A DNA stretch of 64,000 nucleotides from Nostoc sp. MG11 (lineage in GTDB: Bacteria; Cyanobacteriota; Cyanobacteriia; Cyanobacteriales; Nostocaceae): the NCBI RefSeq assembly GCF_014904695.1, contig NZ_JACXXN010000008.1, positions 62,001 through 126,000 of the forward strand. The letters are read 5' to 3'. The notes under the pieces were generated by a model. That model made no database searches, was not told the DNA's origin, and was given only the letters and a program-made list of their open reading frames with translations. Both the position numbers and the translations under genes were made by a program. Of this stretch, positions 9,410 to 18,122 are shown in pieces; the stretch's first letter is position 1; each line of letters opens with the position of its first letter.

Positions 9410-10057
9410 ATTGAGGTATTTCAAAACAAAAACGCAAACATATTGACTTATAAAAAATGCGGTCTACTTTGAGTAAATTTCATTTTTTATCTTCGTTAAA
9501 ATTTCTGCAAAGAAAACATAAGTTTCTTGCAGTGCCAAAGGCGATCGCGCCTTTGTACATGGTGTGTTATGGTATAAATCTCAAATAAAGAAAGCTAGGG
9601 CAAAATAAAAATTTGGTTATAAATACTTATTTAAATTGCAAGCGTTATTTATAACCATTGTTCATTGGGATGTTTAAAATAGCTTACAGCTTTTCAAGCC
9701 AATATTGTTAATTATGCTTTTATCGTTATTGAATTGCAATTATAGAGAAAAGTTTATATATTTTTAGAGTTTCATCGTTTTATGATTGATACATGACAAT
9801 AAATTTACAATAACCATTAGTTTTAATCTATGGTTAGTTTTACACTATTGCGATCGCTAACGATGCATTTTTCATTGTGGTAGGACATGAGGTCATCCCT
9901 GTCAAGATGGTGAAAAATCTGCTTTATCGGTAGATTAATAAATGATTTTACTTTGTGTCTTTGTATCTTTGTGGTTTATGAAATGAATTTTTGTCACCAC
10001 AAAGGCACAAAGAACATCAAATGTTGATGCTACATCTTGACAGGGTTAGACATGAGG
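9410..10057. other. Non-coding spacer with an inverted-repeat-bounded segment
   Basis: No gene is supported. CCCTGTCAAGATG at 9897-9909 is repeated inverted as CATCTTGACAGGG at 10033-10045, bounding 149 bp. GACATGAGG occurs just outside both ends. Inside is a CTTTGTG/CACAAAG-type inverted pair. This looks like a small decayed mobile element next to the corA stop codon. Confidence 0.55.
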
Positions 10058-11038
10058 CTATAACCAACGTTGTTGTTTAACGTATAGAATACTACCAATC
10101 ACAATTAATGCCATCACGATCATCACAGTAGGATAAGCCCAAGGTTGATCTAATTCTGGCATATATTTAAAGTTCATTCCATAGACGCCAGCAATAAAAG
10201 TGATTGGTAAAAACACAGTCGAGAGCATAGTTAGGCGATTAATTCGTTCGCTGGTTTTGCTAGCAATATTATCGCGTTGAATTTCCATTAATTCTGACAT
10301 CCAAACTCTTAGAGATTGATATTCTTGCCAGAGATTATCAACGTTCTGAACCAATTCTTGATTAAATAGTAATTTTACTGGCTGGCTGATCCATTGGAAA
10401 TCTTCGTAATCCATCATAGCTAGCAGTGACTTGATGTTTTGAAAATTACGACGTCCGAAACGAGTAGATTGCCTCATTGTGGCAATTTTTTGGTAAGTTG
10501 ATTCATCACCAGAATTATCTAAAACTTCATCTTCTAAATCATCAAGTTGTATAGAAATATAGTCAAATACAGTATGGTAATTATTCAAAGTATCTTTAAA
10601 AATCAGATAAAAAAGATAATCAATTCCCCACTTTTGTATATCTATGGTTCGTTTTTGCAGATTATTAGTTAGTGTAGTTAAGATTTTTACTTCAGTGATT
10701 TCAAATGTGATGAGAAAATTGCTACCAAGCACAATACTGCCACGTGCTACCTCAAACTCCCGATTTTTTATTTGATGAGTTAGGATTTCATAGCTGTCAA
10801 ATAAACAATCTTCTGTATCTTCATCAATTCCAATAGAGGAATGGTTGAAAATCATGTCAACACGAGATGGATTGAGTCCAAAGTGCTTGATAATTTTAGC
10901 TGTTCCAGTGCGATCGCGAAAGTGAATACAGCGCAACCAGATATTATGAGAACCATCAATCCTTTTCAACACCGTATCAACATCCCAACTGGTGAATAAA
11001 TCCAGGTGATTCTGAGAAAAGGTGAGGAGAGTTAGCAT
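10058..11038 (-). CDS. corA: CorA-family magnesium/cobalt transporter
   Basis: A 326-residue protein with the CorA layout: an acidic cytoplasmic N-terminal domain, a long helix (about 200-275) and two C-terminal membrane helices. The signature YGMNFKYMPEL sits between them, with GMN at 287-289. CorA forms pentameric channels that admit Mg2+ (also Co2+ or Ni2+) across the plasma membrane. The C-terminal KQQRWL is the short basic cytosolic tail usual in the family. The gene is followed at 80 bp upstream by prmA on the same strand, but no functional link is evident. Confidence 0.93.
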   Translation of the reverse strand: MLTLLTFSQNHLDLFTSWDVDTVLKRIDGSHNIWLRCIHFRDRTGTAKIIKHFGLNPSRVDMIFNHSSIGIDEDTEDCLFDSYEILTHQIKNREFEVARGSIVLGSNFLITFEITEVKILTTLTNNLQKRTIDIQKWGIDYLFYLIFKDTLNNYHTVFDYISIQLDDLEDEVLDNSGDESTYQKIATMRQSTRFGRRNFQNIKSLLAMMDYEDFQWISQPVKLLFNQELVQNVDNLWQEYQSLRVWMSELMEIQRDNIASKTSERINRLTMLSTVFLPITFIAGVYGMNFKYMPELDQPWAYPTVMIVMALIVIGSILYVKQQRWL

Positions 11039-11118
11039 ATAGCAGCCCTAATTGAGTCGTGAGACACGGTATAATACGTTGCTCAACAGTAGGATACGAC
11101 GAAAACCGCTATAAGTAG

Positions 11119-12066
11119 CTATACTTTCAAGCGATGAGCAATTGCAACCCATTCGTTTAATCGTTCACAACCGACTAACTCAAATCCAGCCTCCATTAAT
11201 GCCTGAGCAACATTGTCCTCATTATCCGTAGTAAAACCGGCTGTAATCAGTAGTCCTGTGTGTGCATCAGTTTGACGCAGCGCCCGCTGAAAATCATTAG
11301 CAAGGGCAACATGCATCCGCGCTAGGATGTTGGCAACAATGAGGTCAAATTTTTCTCTAGCCTCGATTTTTGGGACATTGTCGATGGTGTCTCCACCCAT
11401 CCAATGTCCTAAGTCGCTTCCACATCCCAGACTTCCTTTGCTCACTGTTACCTGTTGCTCTACGCCGTTAAGATGCACAGCCTCTTGAGTTGCTTCCACA
11501 GCAATACTGTCGTTGTCTAATGCTAAGACATTTGCTCCTAGCTTGGCGATCGCAACACTTAAAATACCTGAACCTGATCCTAAATCAAGAACATTCATCG
11601 TCGGTAAGACGTACCGCTCAAGCATTTGCAGGCTAACAATAGTTGCTGGGTGTAAACCACTGCCAAAGGACAGGGTTGTCTTCAATCTCAAAGTTATTTC
11701 GTCTGCTGCTTGAGATTGATAAAGTGCATCAGGAGCTAGCACAACGAACCGTTTTCCAATCCGATGCACAAGGGGGTTTTGTATATCTGCGTTTGTGAGC
11801 TTTTGATCAACCACAGTCGTTTGTACCGTCGTCGCTAATCCCGTACGGTGCAAGGGCGATAGTAAATTAACGATTTTTTCTACACGTGCCCGTGAATGGA
11901 CATCATAAGCTAGATATAAGTGAATTGTAAACGTCCACTGGGCTTGGTTTAATTCAGCATATTCTGTGATCTGAACATCATCAATATTGATAGTTTCAGC
12001 AACTAGTGTACAGACCCAATCAACCGCCTCGTTTGTTGTATCGAGACTTAATTCTATCCACTGCAT
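11119..12066 (-). CDS. prmA: Ribosomal protein L11 methyltransferase
   Basis: The protein has the PrmA order: an N-terminal substrate-recognition domain beginning MQWIELSL, the linker FVVLAPD, then a SAM-binding domain. In the latter SFGSGLHPATIVSLQMLE precedes VLDLGSGSGILSVAIAKLGA. PrmA trimethylates ribosomal protein L11. The start is the ATG at 12066, which has AGAGGAAA 7 nt upstream; an ATG 39 nt further up lacks one. That gives 315 residues, normal for PrmA. The usual GTGxHPTT is here GSGLHPAT, a mild divergence, so a second PrmA elsewhere in the genome is possible. Confidence 0.85.
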   Translation of the reverse strand: MQWIELSLDTTNEAVDWVCTLVAETINIDDVQITEYAELNQAQWTFTIHLYLAYDVHSRARVEKIVNLLSPLHRTGLATTVQTTVVDQKLTNADIQNPLVHRIGKRFVVLAPDALYQSQAADEITLRLKTTLSFGSGLHPATIVSLQMLERYVLPTMNVLDLGSGSGILSVAIAKLGANVLALDNDSIAVEATQEAVHLNGVEQQVTVSKGSLGCGSDLGHWMGGDTIDNVPKIEAREKFDLIVANILARMHVALANDFQRALRQTDAHTGLLITAGFTTDNEDNVAQALMEAGFELVGCERLNEWVAIAHRLKV

Positions 12067-12180
12067 ATTTTTTTCCTCTGGCGTAGCTGCATCGCTGTAC
12101 AACAAACACTGACCGCAAGAGTGAAAAGTTTACCGATGACAGACAGCTTTTCAATCCTATGTCAAAGTGAACCCTAAAGT

Positions 12181-12245
12181 TGAAGAGCGATGCCTAACGG
12201 CAAGCCGCTTCTCTACGAGACGCTCCGCGAACGCGTCTACACACA
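12181..12245. repeat. Dispersed GC-rich Nostoc repeat between prmA and riboflavin synthase
   Basis: The sequence around 12211 contains CTTCTCTACGAGACGCT followed by CGCGAACGCG, the same core seen near 5436, 15830, 24931 and 30726. It separates the flavin cluster from prmA. Confidence 0.6.
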
Positions 12246-12260
12246 GGCTGATCATCCGGG

Positions 12261-12905
12261 TTAAAGTCGGTAAACGTTGGACTCCAGCACTGCCAGGCGT
12301 TGCTCAAGACTAGATAGCCTTTCACCCATCAGCTTCTCGATATACTTACCCATAATGTCTACCTCAACATTGACCAGGTAGCCGACCTGTTCTTTACCCA
12401 TTACCGTCCATTGCTGAGTGTGGGGAATAAGTGTGACGCTGAACCCTTGTGAATCTGCGTCAACGACCGTTAGGCTGGCACCGTCCACTGTCACGAATCC
12501 CTTTGGCACGATATAACGCAGTAGTTCCGAAGGAGTCTCGAAGTAGTAGTTTAATGCCTCACCCTCAGACTCTAGCCGCTCAATTCGGGCGGTGCCATCG
12601 ATGTGTCCTTGCACGTAATGACCACCCATCGAGCGATTTAGGGTCAGCGATCGCTCCAGATTGACTGGGCTTCCCTTTTTGAGATTACCGAGATTAGTTC
12701 GATGCAAGGTTTCAGGTACGGCTTCAGTCGTAAAGCTGTGTTCACTCAGGGCAACTACGGTTAAGCAAACACCATTGACTGCAATACTGTCGCCAAGATG
12801 CGTTCCATTCAATGCTGTTTTGCACTGAATTACCAAACTAGTCGCACCTCTACGCAAATCCATTGACGCGATCGCTCCAATCTCTTCCACTATTCCAGTA
12901 AACAT
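12261..12905 (-). CDS. ribE: Riboflavin synthase, alpha subunit
   Basis: A 214-residue protein starting MFTGIVEEIGAI, the universal riboflavin synthase N-terminus. It is built of two lumazine-binding repeats: SIAVNGVCLTV in the first (about 40-50) and GFVTVDGASLTVV in the second (about 140). The enzyme dismutates two 6,7-dimethyl-8-ribityllumazine molecules to riboflavin. AAGGAG precedes the ATG. It stands 38 bp downstream of a flavin-dependent monooxygenase on the same strand, with a DsbA-like gene beyond it. So here it seems to belong to a redox cluster rather than a rib operon, perhaps as a second copy that supplies flavin to the monooxygenase. Confidence 0.92.
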   Translation of the reverse strand: MFTGIVEEIGAIASMDLRRGATSLVIQCKTALNGTHLGDSIAVNGVCLTVVALSEHSFTTEAVPETLHRTNLGNLKKGSPVNLERSLTLNRSMGGHYVQGHIDGTARIERLESEGEALNYYFETPSELLRYIVPKGFVTVDGASLTVVDADSQGFSVTLIPHTQQWTVMGKEQVGYLVNVEVDIMGKYIEKLMGERLSSLEQRLAVLESNVYRL

Positions 12906-12943
12906 AATTCTCCTTATGGGTTTAATTTAGGATAAAGGCTTTT

Positions 12944-14104
12944 CTATTCGCCAAACCGACTGACTCCGTGGCTGAATTGAGAGCGATCGCCCAATTGTTG
13001 ACACGATGCCATGAGTTGCCTACCGTAGGCAAGTTGAAGCGGTTCCCAGCTTTTCAGCGCTTTGCTTACATTATGGTTGTGCTTAACTAGAGCCTCTGCC
13101 AGGGCGATCGCATTTGCTGCCGCTTTGGCGGTACTAGCCGCAGTGTGCGGGCGAGGAATAAAGGCAGCATCACCAGTCAGTGCCACCCGTCCAAACGTCA
13201 TTTGCGGCACTCCCAGATCTAAAATTGCCTGAACAAACGGCTCTTGTGTTGCCCTAACGAGCTTTTGAAATGGAGGAGCCAGGACGGTATCAGCGTACAA
13301 TCGCATCTCTTGTTCTACATCGGCAGCTAACAGCCCCGGTGGAATCGAGTAGTCGCGCTGCCTGCCATTTTTATCAGTCAGAATGCGGTGCAGTTCTGTC
13401 GCCTCATCATAATTGACATACCAAACCCAGTTGAAACGGCGTTTTCCAAGCTCCAGAGATTCACCCTCACCAGGAATCACATATTGGAGAATGTGAGAAT
13501 TGGGAAATTGATAGAACACAAATCGCTCGGTGAACAGAGTGGCAGCCTCCGCCTCCAGATCAGCTTCGTTGACCAGTCCTCGATAAGCGACATACCCGGC
13601 ATATTGATAGTGAACATCCGATAGAAACTGATGTCGCACTGTCGAGTTCGGGCCATCGGCACCAATGAGTAAATCTGCCGTTTCACGAGTTCCATCGGTA
13701 AAGGTCGCTGTTACCTTTTCACTCGCCTGGTGGATGTCGCTCAATTGTTTTCCAGCATGGTAATGCTGGGCGGGAAAATGTCGCCGCATAGAGCCATATA
13801 ACAAATTCCAAGAAGTGAGCATTTGGCGCATCGGCATCGGTTGGGCAATGCTGCCATTTGGGTTCAAGTAATAGCGTTCATGCGCTACGACGCCGAGGGC
13901 TTGAGTATCAATACCTGCTCGTTGAAACGCTTCCACCACATCAGGTTGAAGCACAACACCACCGCCTCGGCTGTCGAGATCATGAGCAGAGCGTTCGTAG
14001 ATATCGACCTGCCAACCGATTGATCGCAGCATCATTCCCGCAAACAAGCCGCCGAGTGAGCCGCCGATCACGATGGCACGGTTGCCTGTAGGTTCCAGAG
14101 TCAT
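12944..14104 (-). CDS. FAD-dependent monooxygenase (aromatic hydroxylase type)
   Basis: The 386-residue protein has an N-terminal FAD-binding Rossmann motif (VIGGSLGGLFAGMMLRS, about 12-28) with the acidic strand end (DIYERS), and DLLIGADGPNSTVRH near 145. The second FAD motif LTGDAAFIPRPHTAAST lies near 310. This is the class A flavoprotein monooxygenase fold, closest in feel to 2,6-dihydroxypyridine hydroxylase-like enzymes, which use NAD(P)H and O2. The substrate is unknown. Gene spacing (38 bp to ribE, 33 bp from the DsbA-like gene) indicates one transcript, probably controlled by the divergent LysR regulator. CAAGGAG precedes the ATG. Confidence 0.88.
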   Translation of the reverse strand: MTLEPTGNRAIVIGGSLGGLFAGMMLRSIGWQVDIYERSAHDLDSRGGGVVLQPDVVEAFQRAGIDTQALGVVAHERYYLNPNGSIAQPMPMRQMLTSWNLLYGSMRRHFPAQHYHAGKQLSDIHQASEKVTATFTDGTRETADLLIGADGPNSTVRHQFLSDVHYQYAGYVAYRGLVNEADLEAEAATLFTERFVFYQFPNSHILQYVIPGEGESLELGKRRFNWVWYVNYDEATELHRILTDKNGRQRDYSIPPGLLAADVEQEMRLYADTVLAPPFQKLVRATQEPFVQAILDLGVPQMTFGRVALTGDAAFIPRPHTAASTAKAAANAIALAEALVKHNHNVSKALKSWEPLQLAYGRQLMASCQQLGDRSQFSHGVSRFGE

Positions 14105-14137
14105 TAAATTCTCCTTGAAGTCCTTTGACTCGTGAGG

Positions 14138-14782
14138 TTACGCTGCTTGTAGCTCATTTACTGCGGTTAGCAAGGCGCTTAAAAAGACATCCACACTTTG
14201 AGCACCAACAATCGTTTCTTTGCCAATTTTGATATTCGGTACACCGCGAATATTGCGGCTTGCTGCCTGCTGCTCCAGTGCTTTTACTTCCTTCACCCCT
14301 TGCGTTGAAGTTAAGAATGCTTTCACCCGATCAGCCTCTAGCCCAACTTCAGCCGCGAGTTGGACTAGGATTTCGACTTGGGTAATATCCTGTCCTTCAC
14401 TAAAGTAAGCCCTGAGAATCCGCTCAACCATCTCGGTTGCTTTACCTTCTTGATCAGCCAACCAGGTCAGACGATGCGCCTTGAGGGTGTTTGGCGTGAT
14501 CTGCATCAAGTCATAGCGAAACTCAATGCCGTCACTTGCAGTTGCCTGTATGGTTTGAGTGTCTAAAGATTGGGAGTATTCCCAACTACCAAATTTGTTG
14601 GAGCGATAGGTTTTGCGATCCATGCCTGCTTCGGGCATGGTTGGATTCAGCTCGAATGGATACCAGATGCGCTTAATCTCAACGGGAGTCTTGAGTTGTT
14701 CAATCGCTTGATTGAGTCGGGTATCGACAACTAGACACCACGGGCAGATGAAGTCTGAGGTGATTTCGATTGTTAAAGTCAC
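14138..14782 (-). CDS. DsbA-family oxidoreductase, FrnE-like
   Basis: A thioredoxin-fold protein of 214 residues with SDFICPWCLV near the N-terminus (redox CPWC) and a cis-proline-type GVPNIKIG late in the chain. It also has the alpha-helical insert of the FrnE/2-hydroxychromene-2-carboxylate isomerase-like group. There is no signal peptide, so it should be cytosolic. The start is a GTG at 14782, with GGAGG five nt upstream; a longer frame from 14839 lacks a ribosome-binding site and adds unrelated residues. It is the first gene of the flavin cluster and may act with the monooxygenase. Some relatives occur in polyketide pathways; no such pathway is visible here. Confidence 0.87.
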   Translation of the reverse strand: MTLTIEITSDFICPWCLVVDTRLNQAIEQLKTPVEIKRIWYPFELNPTMPEAGMDRKTYRSNKFGSWEYSQSLDTQTIQATASDGIEFRYDLMQITPNTLKAHRLTWLADQEGKATEMVERILRAYFSEGQDITQVEILVQLAAEVGLEADRVKAFLTSTQGVKEVKALEQQAASRNIRGVPNIKIGKETIVGAQSVDVFLSALLTAVNELQAA

Positions 14783-14910
14783 GATTGCCTCCTGGTTCGT
14801 CCTGTAGATTGATTTCCTACATCTCAACTCTAACCTCACTCATTAGAAATGATAATATGGCTGTTATGCCAAACACCTTTGCGTTTTGTGCAAAAGTAGG
14901 AGTCTAGCCG
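14783..14910. promoter_or_regulatory. Divergent promoter region between the redox cluster and its LysR regulator
   Basis: A 128-bp AT-rich gap separates the two divergent genes, the classic place for a LysR operator. A candidate dyad is TTTTG-TG-CAAAA near 14883; AATGATAATATGG near 14848 is a possible promoter element. These are candidates by position only. Confidence 0.4.
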
Positions 14911-15897
14911 ATGGATCAGTTTGCAGCTATGCGTGCCTTCGTGAAAGTGGTGGAAACTGACGGATTTTCCGAAGCTGCGCGGCAGTTGCAGATGGCAGTA
15001 TCTTCAGTAACCCGTCAGGTGAATGCTCTCGAAGATATGCTTAATACCCAGCTACTCAATCGCTCAACCCGCAGTATTAGTCTCACACCGCAGGGACGCA
15101 AATACTACGATAAAGCAGTTCGTATCCTGCAAGATGTAGAAGAAGCGAACCAATGCGTTGCGGAGCAGGAGGAAGTTCCACGTGGGCTGTTGAAGGTCAG
15201 TATGCCAGTTGCATTTGGGCGACTTCATATTGCACCTATAGTTAATGATTTTCTCACTCAATACCCAGAAGTCAGGCTGGATCTGAGATTGAGTGATGGA
15301 TTATCTAATCTGGTGGAAGAGGAGCTAGACATTGTTATCCGCATTGGGAATCTTGATCGCTCGGGTGCTAATCTCATTGTCCGCAAGATTGCCTCACGGA
15401 TACGTCTTGTCTGCGGCAGTGCGACGTATTTCACACAGCATGGTAAACCTAAACATCCAGACGAGTTAGCACACCACAACTGCTTGTTGTTTACCTATTC
15501 TATGGGGTATGACGTCTGGCGATTCAAGCGAGATACTGAGGTTTGCGAGGTAAAAGTAAGCGGCTCCGTAATATCGAGCAATTCTGAGCTACTCCGCCAG
15601 GTGTGTTTGGGTGGCACAGGTCTTATCCTGATGCCAACTTGGTTGATTGGTGAAGACATCCAAGCTGGAAGGTTGGAAGCGGTGCTGACGGATTTTCAGG
15701 TACATCCCCAAACCAACATGGATATGGGTATTTACGCGCTTTATCTGCCAAATCGCAGGCATTCTGTGCGAGTTAAAACGTTCATCGATTTCTTGATGAA
15801 ACGATTGGGTGATCCGCCCTACTGGGAAGTCTTCTCTACGTTCCCTGCGGGATGCTACGCAAACGCGCAGCGTGTCACAGACAGACACTCCGCGTAG
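14911..15897 (+). CDS. LysR-family transcriptional regulator
   Basis: Residues 1-60 form the LysR winged helix-turn-helix (FVKVVETDGFSEAARQLQ, then SVTRQVNALE). They are followed by the LysR substrate-binding domain (about 90-295, with EELDIVIRIG and the GTGLILMP motif). It most resembles the CrgA/DhcR-like group that controls an adjacent divergent oxidoreductase. At 328 residues it is about 25 longer than usual: the last 25-30 residues (after PPYWEVF) are encoded by a dispersed Nostoc repeat that has replaced the natural stop. It is likely still functional, since the extension lies beyond the folded domain. Confidence 0.9.
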   Translation: MDQFAAMRAFVKVVETDGFSEAARQLQMAVSSVTRQVNALEDMLNTQLLNRSTRSISLTPQGRKYYDKAVRILQDVEEANQCVAEQEEVPRGLLKVSMPVAFGRLHIAPIVNDFLTQYPEVRLDLRLSDGLSNLVEEELDIVIRIGNLDRSGANLIVRKIASRIRLVCGSATYFTQHGKPKHPDELAHHNCLLFTYSMGYDVWRFKRDTEVCEVKVSGSVISSNSELLRQVCLGGTGLILMPTWLIGEDIQAGRLEAVLTDFQVHPQTNMDMGIYALYLPNRRHSVRVKTFIDFLMKRLGDPPYWEVFSTFPAGCYANAQRVTDRHSA

Positions 15898-16020
15898 CTT
15901 GCTTCTCCGTTCGCAGAGCGTTCCGTAGGAAAGGGGTACGCTAACACGCACAGACACAGCGAAAAGTATGTAGCAACCCGCAGGGTGCGTCGGCTCCCGG
16001 CGTTGACGCAGCCCAACCTA
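15830..16020. repeat. Composite dispersed repeat overlapping the 3' end of the LysR gene
   Basis: The stretch is a mosaic of short GC-rich words (CTCTACGTTCCCTGCGGG, CACTCCGCGTAGC, TTCGCAGAGCG, AACCCGCAGGGTGCGTC) of the kind scattered through Nostoc genomes. The first part supplies the last codons and stop of the upstream gene. From 16021 to 16340 I see no gene. Confidence 0.55.
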
Positions 16021-16340
16021 GGCATCATAACTTTTCAAGACAGAGGCGCAGAGAGTAAGAGTTTAAGATATTAAGTTTTTAAATTTCATATTTCAATTCA
16101 GCAATACCATCCATTTCGTCATATAAGTGTGCAACTACATCTGATGGCATAAAGCTAAAGCAAGCTTGGGTGGACGGTGCAGAAGTCACCTTTGAGGGGT
16201 AAAAATTGTAGTGCTTTCGTTTCCTAAAAGTTTGCATTGAAGGAATATTATCGCCTAACTCAGGTGATTACGATCACACTATTTTTGTTCATACTGTTGA
16301 CGTAGTTCTAGTTACAAGTTAGAGTCTGAAGAAATGTAAA

Positions 16341-16546
16341 TCAGTCTGCCTAATCCGCTCTCTTCCCCAGTAAACATTTGTTTACGAGAGTCAGTTGGAA
16401 CGGAGGAACCAAGTTTGGGGCATATCTGCAAAAAAGATAAGGACTAAAGTATGAAGCATAAACTTCAAACTTCAGACCTCATTCTTTACAAGAAGGACAT
16501 CTCTCAGTCCTAGCCCGTCAGTTAACTTCGTCGGCATTGAGAGGAG
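16341..16546 (+). ncRNA. c-di-AMP (ydaO/yuaA) riboswitch
   Basis: The conserved words of this riboswitch class occur in order. TGCCTAATCCG at 16347 is the P1 5' strand. ACGGAGGAACC at about 16400 and GGGGCATATCTGC follow. Then come CCCGTCAGTTAACTTCGTCGGCA near 16514-16536, which closes P1, and GAGAG at 16539-16543, which can pair with CTCTC at 16501-16505 to form the class pseudoknot. A variable arm lies at about 16425-16495. c-di-AMP binding by this class usually turns off genes for osmolyte, potassium or cell-wall functions. The gene downstream is a glycosyltransferase, which fits an osmotic or envelope role. The assignment is by eye but the word matches are close. Confidence 0.85.
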
Positions 16547-16550
16547 ATTG

Positions 16551-16589
16551 AACGAGCAGCATTCTAACAAGTAATGCTTTGTTCTCGTT
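16551..16589 (+). promoter_or_regulatory. Candidate riboswitch expression-platform hairpin
   Basis: AACGAG (16551-16556) pairs with CTCGTT (16584-16589), and inside it AGCATT (16558-16563) with AATGCT (16573-16578). It lies immediately after the c-di-AMP aptamer. No U-tract follows, so if it acts as a switch it may not be a simple intrinsic terminator. Confidence 0.4.
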
Positions 16590-16712
16590 AGTGTCCTTGG
16601 CTGGTAACTTTACTCTTCGTTATATCTGCGCTCGGTCTTAAAGAAAGGCTGATAATTAGCTTGATTTATGGCGTCAGAGACAGGATTAGTTGCCTTGAGG
16701 TAAAACTTGACT

Positions 16713-17987
16713 ATGTTCCAGAAAAAACACCGCATTGCCTTCATTTCTGTTGATGGTGATCCTGCTGTTGAAATCGGCCAGGAAGAAGCTGGTGGACAAA
16801 ATGTGTATGTGCGTCAAGTCGGTTATGCACTAGCCCAGCAAGGTTGGCAAGTAGATATGTTCACACGTCGCAGTAATCCTGAGCAAGCTGCGATCGTTCA
16901 ACACAACCCTAACTGTCGTACTATTCGGTTGAAAGCTGGCCCAGTTGAATTCATTGGGCGAGATAACCTGTTTGACCATCTACCTGAATTCATCGAAGAA
17001 TTTCAACAATTCCAGCAGCGCGAAGGATTTTGTTACTCTTTAATTCATACCAACTACTGGTTATCATCTTGGGTAGGTATGGAATTGAAAAAGCTACAAC
17101 CGCTGATTCAGGTACATACTTACCACTCTCTAGGAGCGGTCAAATATAGAAGTATTAGTGATGTTCCCCTAATTGCTACTCAGCGATTAGCTGTAGAACA
17201 AGCCTGTTTGGAGACTGTAGACCGGGTGGTTGCGACTAGTCCACAAGAGCAGAAGGACATGCAAATACTCGTTTCCGCCAAGGGACAAATAGAAATGATT
17301 CCTTGTGGTACCGATATTGATAAATTTGGAGGAATTCAGCGGTCTGCTGCACGGGAAAAACTAGGAATTGCACAGGATGCCAAAATGGTTCTTTACGTTG
17401 GTCGTTTTGATCGGCGTAAAGGGATTGAAACCTTAGTAAGAGCCATAGCCAAATCTAGTTTAAGGGGTGAGGCTAACCTCCAATTAGTAATTGGTGGTGG
17501 TAGCCGTCCAGGTCAGAGTGATGGAATTGAACGCGATCGCATTGCCAGTATTGTCGCAGAACTTGGGCTAGAAGATTGCACAACCTTCGCTGGTCGCCTA
17601 GATGATGATATTCTTCCCTTTTACTACGCTGCTGCTGATGTCTGTGTAGTACCTAGCCATTATGAACCCTTTGGTTTAGTCACTATTGAAGCAATGGCTA
17701 GTCAGACACCAGTTGTAGCTAGTAATGTTGGCGGGTTACAGTTTACAGTCGTACCTGAAATCACGGGGTTACTTGCGCCTCCCAAAGATGAAGTAGCTTT
17801 TGCCGCCGCCATAGATCGTATTCTCATCAACCCAGCTTGGCGAGATCAGCTAGGTCAAGCTGCTCGGCAACGCACAGAAATTGCCTTTAGTTGGTATAGT
17901 GTGGCATCTAGACTGACTCAGCTATACACTCATCTGCTGGTTCAGACTGCACCTACATCCAAGAGCCGACCACGTATTGCAGCTTAA
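16713..17987 (+). CDS. GT4-family glycosyltransferase under a c-di-AMP riboswitch
   Basis: The 424-residue protein is a GT-B retaining glycosyltransferase. The N-terminal GQEEAGGQNVYVRQVGYAL resembles sucrose-phosphate synthase and MshA donor/acceptor loops. The C-terminal half has LYVGRFDRRKGIETLV and the catalytic SHYEPFGLVTIEAMA (E-x7-E). The donor should be a nucleotide sugar; the acceptor is not evident. An SPS-like role in osmolyte synthesis would fit the upstream c-di-AMP riboswitch, but this is inference. GAGG at 16697 is 12 nt from the ATG at 16713 and 6 nt from an in-frame TTG at 16707, so the TTG is a real alternative start. Confidence 0.88.
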   Translation: MFQKKHRIAFISVDGDPAVEIGQEEAGGQNVYVRQVGYALAQQGWQVDMFTRRSNPEQAAIVQHNPNCRTIRLKAGPVEFIGRDNLFDHLPEFIEEFQQFQQREGFCYSLIHTNYWLSSWVGMELKKLQPLIQVHTYHSLGAVKYRSISDVPLIATQRLAVEQACLETVDRVVATSPQEQKDMQILVSAKGQIEMIPCGTDIDKFGGIQRSAAREKLGIAQDAKMVLYVGRFDRRKGIETLVRAIAKSSLRGEANLQLVIGGGSRPGQSDGIERDRIASIVAELGLEDCTTFAGRLDDDILPFYYAAADVCVVPSHYEPFGLVTIEAMASQTPVVASNVGGLQFTVVPEITGLLAPPKDEVAFAAAIDRILINPAWRDQLGQAARQRTEIAFSWYSVASRLTQLYTHLLVQTAPTSKSRPRIAA

Positions 17988-18008
17988 ATAACAAGATAAG
18001 ATCCCCCA

Positions 18009-18039
18009 GATCCCCGACTTCTTTGAGAAGTCGGGGATC
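18009..18039. repeat. 13-bp hairpin repeat, possible terminator of the glycosyltransferase
   Basis: GATCCCCGACTTC pairs perfectly with GAAGTCGGGGATC across a TTTGA loop. This hairpin family is common between Nostoc genes. It lies 21 nt after the stop codon, but no U-tract follows. Confidence 0.6.
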
Positions 18040-18093
18040 TTGCGATCGTTCATGTTATACCAATTTAAAAAAAGAATGTGACAGATAGACCAT

Positions 18094-18122
18094 GTAGAGA
18101 CGTTGCAATGCAACGTCTCTAC
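18094..18122. repeat. 29-bp dispersed palindrome
   Basis: GTAGAGACGTTGCA and TGCAACGTCTCTAC flank a single A, giving 14 perfect pairs. It is a recurrent palindromic repeat of this genus. The remaining spacer from 18123 to 18562 is AT-rich leader with nothing else recognised. Confidence 0.65.

Noticed and set aside
18009-18122. CRISPR-like repeats after the glycosyltransferase
   Set aside because: Two different single-copy palindromes typical of Nostoc spacers, with no repeated spacer pattern.
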